From Acidimangrovimonas pyrenivorans (GTDB lineage Bacteria; Pseudomonadota; Alphaproteobacteria; Rhodobacterales; Rhodobacteraceae), in NCBI RefSeq assembly GCF_042643245.1, contig NZ_JBHRSK010000013.1:1-64000 (forward strand): a stretch of 64,000 bases of DNA, read 5' to 3'. Every line of letters begins with the position of its first letter. Positions within the stretch are counted from its first letter, which is position 1. Made by a program: the position numbers and the translations under genes. The notes below the pieces were generated by a model. That model was given only the letters and a program-made list of their open reading frames with translations. It was not told where the DNA came from and made no database searches. Below, one piece after another: positions 60,137 through 64,000 of the stretch.

Positions 60137-60718
60137 ATGACCGATTCAGACAAGTTCGAAGTTGGGCGTTTGGCCCGCCGATTGGCTTCTGGATACTACG
60201 CGTTTGTGGTGGCGCATCAGGTGGCGGTGAATCCACTTTCGGCAAACGCGCTGCCGCCGCCGCAGCGCCTCGGGCCAGAACTGATAAGATTCCCCACAGG
60301 TAAGATCAAACGTAAAGACGGTACCTATCATTCAGTCCATATGCTTCATTTCCTCGACTTACTGCGCGAGGACCAAAGCTTGCAGGAGGAGTTCTTGCGC
60401 GCATGGGCAATAGGGGCGCTTCTGACACTAGATGATGCTCTGAAGGTCCATAATCACTTCGACAACGCCCCGGTCCTTGAGCTTGTTTATCACCTGCGCA
60501 ACGGTGTGGCCCACGGCAATCAGTTTACAATCAACAGCTCGGGCAAGAAGCGTCTCGCGCGTCATCCCGCTCACAATCGAGACGCCGTGGTGCGGAGCCC
60601 AGAAGAAATCGTGTTCGAGATTACGGAAAGCACATCCGGTCCGGTCCTCTTCGACTTCATGGGTGCCGGGGATGTGATCGACCTCCTACAGTCTGTTGAG
60701 TGTCATCTGACTCGCTAG
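60137..60718 (+). CDS. HEPN-like protein with R-x4-H motif
   Basis: 193 residues, AGAGGGG ribosome site upstream. The key segment is LELVYHLRNGVAHGNQF. R121-N-G-V-A-H126 is the R-x4-H motif of HEPN ribonucleases, at the start of the last helix after a long helical core (EEFLRAWAIGALLTLDDALKV). The C-terminus is a short beta region. HEPN proteins are common toxins and effectors in abortive infection. Placed head-to-head with a predicted RNA-binding protein, it may be its effector. It could instead be a non-catalytic HEPN-fold protein of the MAE_28990 or DUF type. Confidence 0.6.
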   Translation: MTDSDKFEVGRLARRLASGYYAFVVAHQVAVNPLSANALPPPQRLGPELIRFPTGKIKRKDGTYHSVHMLHFLDLLREDQSLQEEFLRAWAIGALLTLDDALKVHNHFDNAPVLELVYHLRNGVAHGNQFTINSSGKKRLARHPAHNRDAVVRSPEEIVFEITESTSGPVLFDFMGAGDVIDLLQSVECHLTR

Positions 60719-60743
60719 CCTTGACTGACCTGCCACTGAACTG

Positions 60744-60999
60744 TCATCCAGTCGGAACCAGAGCCCGTTTGGTTGATACGCCTTCCGGCCCAAGTGGAGC
60801 AACCGACATCCGCGCGGAGCTTTCAGATCGCGCAGCGCGGCTGTCGGTTGCGGTGAACAGGCGCTCGGCGAACGCCTTGGGCGTATCGTAGCCAAGCGCC
60901 GACCGCCGCCGTGGTCTTGCCCTGGATGATCTCGATCACCAAAGCGGTCTTACGCTTCGCGATCCATCGCTTGATGCTGTCGTCCATCGTCATACTCAT
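60744..60999 (-). pseudogene. IS3-family transposase, internally deleted
   Basis: On the minus strand the start MDDSIKRWIAKRKTALVIEI plus IQGKTT matches the N-terminus of an IS3-group OrfA. It then jumps, in another frame, to LGYDTPKAFAERLFTATDS ... VAPLGPEG, an OrfB C-terminus ending at the stop. About 85 codons remain, so most of both genes is missing. The ends show a weak inverted match (TGACCTGCCACTGAA / TGACCCAGTGAAA). Confidence 0.65.
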
Positions 61000-61154
61000 C
61001 GCTACGTTCTCCCTTGTGGCATGAGCAGGATTTCACTGGGTCAATACAGTGTTCGCGTCCGCAGTTGCCAGCGGGCGGCGTTCGACAATCGCCGCGTCCG
61101 GATCTGTCACCCTCACCGACTACAAAGGATTCTCAGTTCCTTTCGGAGATGACG

Positions 61155-63185
61155 ATGAGTCGGCACGAGCAACTTCACCTCTTCCAGGCCGCGCAACGCG
61201 TGGCGCGCTTCCTTCCCCCGTCGAGAGGTCTGGCGCTGCGGTTCTCGGAATGGATGGAGGACGCCGATCCCGATTTCGAATGGGAGCCGGACCGAGACAG
61301 AAGCTCTCGACGCGTTGAGCGATCGGAGTGGAACGATCTCAACCGTCGTATCGACACGCAGGTGACTCGGCTGGCGCGGGCAAGGCCGGACCATGCCGCG
61401 CGGTTCGCCGAGATGCTGGCCCGGATGATCGGCCTCACCACGACCGAGACCTCGCTTCTCGTGCTGGCGTTGCGAAGCGACGGGCGCCAGGGGCTGGGCG
61501 GGCTGATCGACTTTCTGCTGGATGACTGCCACATGCCGCGTGTGCAGGCGATTGCGCTGATCACCGGACTGCCGCTCTCCGCCGTTCGTCGCGCCTTGGC
61601 GCCAACTGGCCGGATGCAGGCTTCGGGTCTGCTCGAGGATTCCTCCCACATACATCGGCAGCAGTTGGGGCTCGAACTTTCTTCTCGTCTGGCAACCGCC
61701 TTTGCCAAGGGTGTGAATTCAGAGAAGGCCCTTCTGTCCGCTCTCTTCCCCCGGGCGCCCGCGCCGGAAACGACCTGTGATGACTTCACCCATCTCGGGG
61801 CCGGGGGCGATCTTGCCCAGCGGTTGCTCCGCGCTGCGCTGAGCGGCAAGCGTCGTGGCGTGAACATTCTGCTCTACGGTGCGCCCGGGACCGGCAAGAC
61901 TGAGTTCTGCAAACTTCTGGCGAGGCGCCTCGATGCGCCGCTCTTCGCGATCGGGGAGGCCGATCCCGATGGGGACGAGCCTTCGCGCGGCGAGAGAATG
62001 AGCGACCTGCTTCTCGCCCAGCGTCTCCTGGGACGACCCGGGTCCGCGTTACTGCTGTTCGACGAGATGGACGATCTCTTGGACCGCAATTCCTTCGCCG
62101 CGATCTTCGGGCTGCGTCGGGGCACGGGCCGGTCGAAGATACATCTGCACCGCATTCTCGAGACCAACCCGCTGCCGGTGCTGTGGACGATCAACGACAT
62201 CTCCGACTGTGACCCCGCCTTGCTTCGAAGAATGTCGCTGTCTCTCGAGATCCGCGCGCCCGGTCCGAAGGTTCGAGAGCGAGTCTGGCGGCGACTGGCC
62301 GAACGTGAGCGCCTCGACCTCGGCGAGGGTGCGGTCCGGCGGCTGGCGCGGGATGTTGCCGTGCCCCCGGCGCTTGTCTCGGGGGCGCTGCGGGTTACGC
62401 GCCTGACTGGAGGTGGGGAGGACGACCTGACTCTGGCGATAGAGGCGGCAGCAAAGGCGCTGGACGGTGGGCGGCGGAGGCCCCCGTCGCCCACGAAAGG
62501 CGCCCCGTTCGATGCAGAGCTGATCGAGGCGGACCTTAATATTCCCGCGCTCGTCACGCGGCTCCGGGATGCAGATGCGGACCGCGCCGTCTCGTTCTGC
62601 TTCCATGGACTGCCCGGCACCGGCAAGAGCGCGCTTGCCCGCCATCTGGCAGAAGCGATGGAACTGCCCGTAATCCAGAAGCGGGCCTCGGACCTGCTCT
62701 CGAAATGGGTGGGCGGTTCCGAGCGCAATATCGCGCGCGCCTTCGAGCAGGCCTGCGACGAAGAGGCCTTTCTGATCTTCGACGAGGCGGATTCCCTGCT
62801 GGGAGATCGCAGCCGCGCCGCGCACGGCCACGAGATCATCCAAGTCAACGAGATGCTGACCTGGATGGAAAGCCACCCTTTGCCATTCGCCTGCACCACG
62901 AACCTTGCCGCGAGGCTCGATCCCGCGACGCTCCGCCGCTTCACCCTGCGCGCCGAGCTGAGGCCGCTGGGCGGCGCGCGGCTGACACGGGCCTTCGAGA
63001 CGTGGTTTGCCCGACCCGCGCCGGAGGACCTGCTCGCGATCGAGGGACTGACACCGGGGGACTTTTCCGTGGTCGCCCGTCGCCTGGTCCTACTCGGGCC
63101 CCGGGGCGCCGAAGACCTCGTGGAACTTCTGCGCGAGGAAGTGCGGGCCAAGGGCATGAAAGCTTCCCGAGTGGGATTTCATTGA
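61155..63185 (+). CDS. double AAA+ ATPase
   Basis: 676 residues. Residues 1-235 are helical with a possible HTH-like stretch (VQAIALITGLPLSAVRRAL). The first ATPase has Walker A GAPGTGKT (242-249) and Walker B LLLFDEMDD (299-307). The second has GLPGTGKS (485-492), a classical-AAA segment LLSKWVGGSERNIARAFEQA (515-534), Walker B LIFDEADS (540-547), sensor TTN and LRR. Both sites look active. The second domain resembles Cdc48/Vps4-type AAA unfoldases. ATG 61155 is chosen because CGGAG lies 6 bases upstream. A nuclease gene follows, so it may remodel a target for cleavage. No named system is assigned. Confidence 0.8.
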   Translation: MSRHEQLHLFQAAQRVARFLPPSRGLALRFSEWMEDADPDFEWEPDRDRSSRRVERSEWNDLNRRIDTQVTRLARARPDHAARFAEMLARMIGLTTTETSLLVLALRSDGRQGLGGLIDFLLDDCHMPRVQAIALITGLPLSAVRRALAPTGRMQASGLLEDSSHIHRQQLGLELSSRLATAFAKGVNSEKALLSALFPRAPAPETTCDDFTHLGAGGDLAQRLLRAALSGKRRGVNILLYGAPGTGKTEFCKLLARRLDAPLFAIGEADPDGDEPSRGERMSDLLLAQRLLGRPGSALLLFDEMDDLLDRNSFAAIFGLRRGTGRSKIHLHRILETNPLPVLWTINDISDCDPALLRRMSLSLEIRAPGPKVRERVWRRLAERERLDLGEGAVRRLARDVAVPPALVSGALRVTRLTGGGEDDLTLAIEAAAKALDGGRRRPPSPTKGAPFDAELIEADLNIPALVTRLRDADADRAVSFCFHGLPGTGKSALARHLAEAMELPVIQKRASDLLSKWVGGSERNIARAFEQACDEEAFLIFDEADSLLGDRSRAAHGHEIIQVNEMLTWMESHPLPFACTTNLAARLDPATLRRFTLRAELRPLGGARLTRAFETWFARPAPEDLLAIEGLTPGDFSVVARRLVLLGPRGAEDLVELLREEVRAKGMKASRVGFH

Positions 63186-63213
63186 CTAACCTGCAGGTTG
63201 AAGGGGGAAGCTC

Positions 63214-63939
63214 ATGCTCAAGGCTGTTGCGCAAGGGAAATCCGGAAGCCTGCTGAAACGGTGGGCCGAGGGGGATCATGCGGTCAAGAGCCGCCCGCAA
63301 GAGGATCTGGTCACCTCGGCGGTGTTCGGCAATCTCGACCTGCTTGCCGAGCCGGATCGGCGGGAGGCGCTGAGGCTTCTGCTCGGCGAGGAGGCGTGGA
63401 AGGCATTTGCCCCCCCGAAGGGCGCAACGATCAGGATCGAGCTCTGGCGCCAGGGCCTGACGGCTCCGGAGGACGGCACGAAAGTGGAGCCCGATCTCCT
63501 GCTGAAAGCAGGAGAACGGACTGCGATCGTCGAGGTGAAATGGTATTCGGCCCTGTCCGAGGACCAGCTGGGTCGCCAGCTGCGTGCCGTCCAAGGGGCG
63601 GGGCGCGAAGTCTGCGCGATCCTCCTGCTCGGCCTCCCGGGCGATCTCCGTATTGAGGGTGTCAAAGCAAGCGCGCGAACATGGCGCGACGTGGCGCGGG
63701 CGCTGGGCGACCCGTTGGCACAACCGAACACGCCGCTTGGTCACTGGAAGTCCATGGTGGGCGCATTCTTGGCAGCAACGGAACGCGGCGCCGTGTTCCA
63801 CGGCTTCGGGGGGCTCGAGCTCACGCCGGTCACCGGCGTGGAATATCGCTTCAGGTGCGGCTCATGCCCGCCTTGGTTCGAAAGGAATCTCCTCGAGGTG
63901 ACCGAGGTTTCTTATGTGTGGAAGGGGAGGAAGAAATGA
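63214..63939 (+). CDS. PD-(D/E)XK-type nuclease
   Basis: 241 residues. The nuclease core shows E30 in SRPQEDLVTSAVFGN, D94 in KVEPDLLLKAG, E107-x-K109 in ERTAIVEVKW and Gln in EDQLGRQLRAV, the arrangement of PD-(D/E)XK enzymes. A GGGGGAAG site precedes the ATG, 28 bp after the ATPase stop, so it is one operon. The C-terminal FRCGSCPPWFERN has a C-x2-C pair. It probably cuts DNA with the AAA+ ATPase. Substrate and trigger are unknown. Confidence 0.72.
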   Translation: MLKAVAQGKSGSLLKRWAEGDHAVKSRPQEDLVTSAVFGNLDLLAEPDRREALRLLLGEEAWKAFAPPKGATIRIELWRQGLTAPEDGTKVEPDLLLKAGERTAIVEVKWYSALSEDQLGRQLRAVQGAGREVCAILLLGLPGDLRIEGVKASARTWRDVARALGDPLAQPNTPLGHWKSMVGAFLAATERGAVFHGFGGLELTPVTGVEYRFRCGSCPPWFERNLLEVTEVSYVWKGRKK

Positions 63940-64000
63940 CGCAGTCCGACGAGGAAAAGGCCCGTATTCTCTGGCATTCGGCCAAGAATGTCTTTGCTTC
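63936..64000 (+). CDS. third operon gene, N-terminus only
   Basis: The ATG overlaps the nuclease stop (ATGA) with GGGGAGGAAG upstream. The reading frame runs off the window after MTQSDEEKARILWHSAKNVF. Too little is present for identification, but the coupling shows that the operon has at least three genes. Confidence 0.6.
   Translation, partial: MTQSDEEKARILWHSAKNVFA

Overview
This is a GC-rich chromosomal window from an alphaproteobacterium, most likely a member of the Rhodobacterales. The evidence is a 16S-tRNAIle-tRNAAla-23S-5S-tRNAfMet operon with alphaproteobacterial sequence, the dapB/rbfA/truB/rpsO/pnp neighbourhood, and GGGGGTCCGGGGG-type intergenic repeats that I associate with this group. 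No genus can be named from the sequence alone.

Layout. Positions 1-5.7 kb hold a complete rRNA operon. Positions 5.8-47.6 kb are ordinary chromosome: an indolepyruvate ferredoxin oxidoreductase with a divergent Lrp-type regulator; an imelysin/di-heme/imelysin/DUF1513 periplasmic operon that looks iron-related; sixA, a ferredoxin-like gene and argB; an SDR; a GntR regulator with a DUF4937 gene; an OmpA lipoprotein; ada, nth and a PfkB-family adenosine kinase; a sulfotransferase and a core-2/I-branching-type glycosyltransferase; a HIT protein, a DUF1203 protein and a flavoprotein; pnp and rpsO; an RTX protein; DUF1643, dapB, rbfA and truB; an M20 amidohydrolase; a two-gene saccharopine (lysine) operon; rmuC and mutL; gnd; mprF; and a cytochrome b561. 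Four copies of one palindromic repeat sit between convergent gene pairs. A second repeat of about 180 bp occurs twice in opposite orientation.

From the elongator tRNA-Met (47.87-47.95 kb) to the end of the window the content is accessory. 47.95-56.6 kb resembles an integrated replicating element such as a satellite or integrative plasmid-like element. It has two runs of short overlapping unknown genes, each preceded by a pair of GCTT(G/C)AAGC palindromes. A helicase-type replication protein is followed by a terminator and a dense cluster of GTGTAGA iterons, and a serine resolvase follows a repeat-rich, res-like region. No tyrosine integrase and no second copy of the tRNA 3' end is visible.

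57.4-64 kb looks like a defence-type island. An AT-rich 743-residue protein carries a probable cold-shock-like domain and four repeats resembling OST-HTH/LOTUS RNA-binding domains. Divergent from it is a small protein with the HEPN ribonuclease motif R-x4-H. After an internally deleted IS3-family remnant comes an operon of a double AAA+ ATPase, a PD-(D/E)XK-type nuclease and a third gene cut by the window edge. These two modules are the best candidates for undescribed systems; both assignments are inferences from motifs and context.
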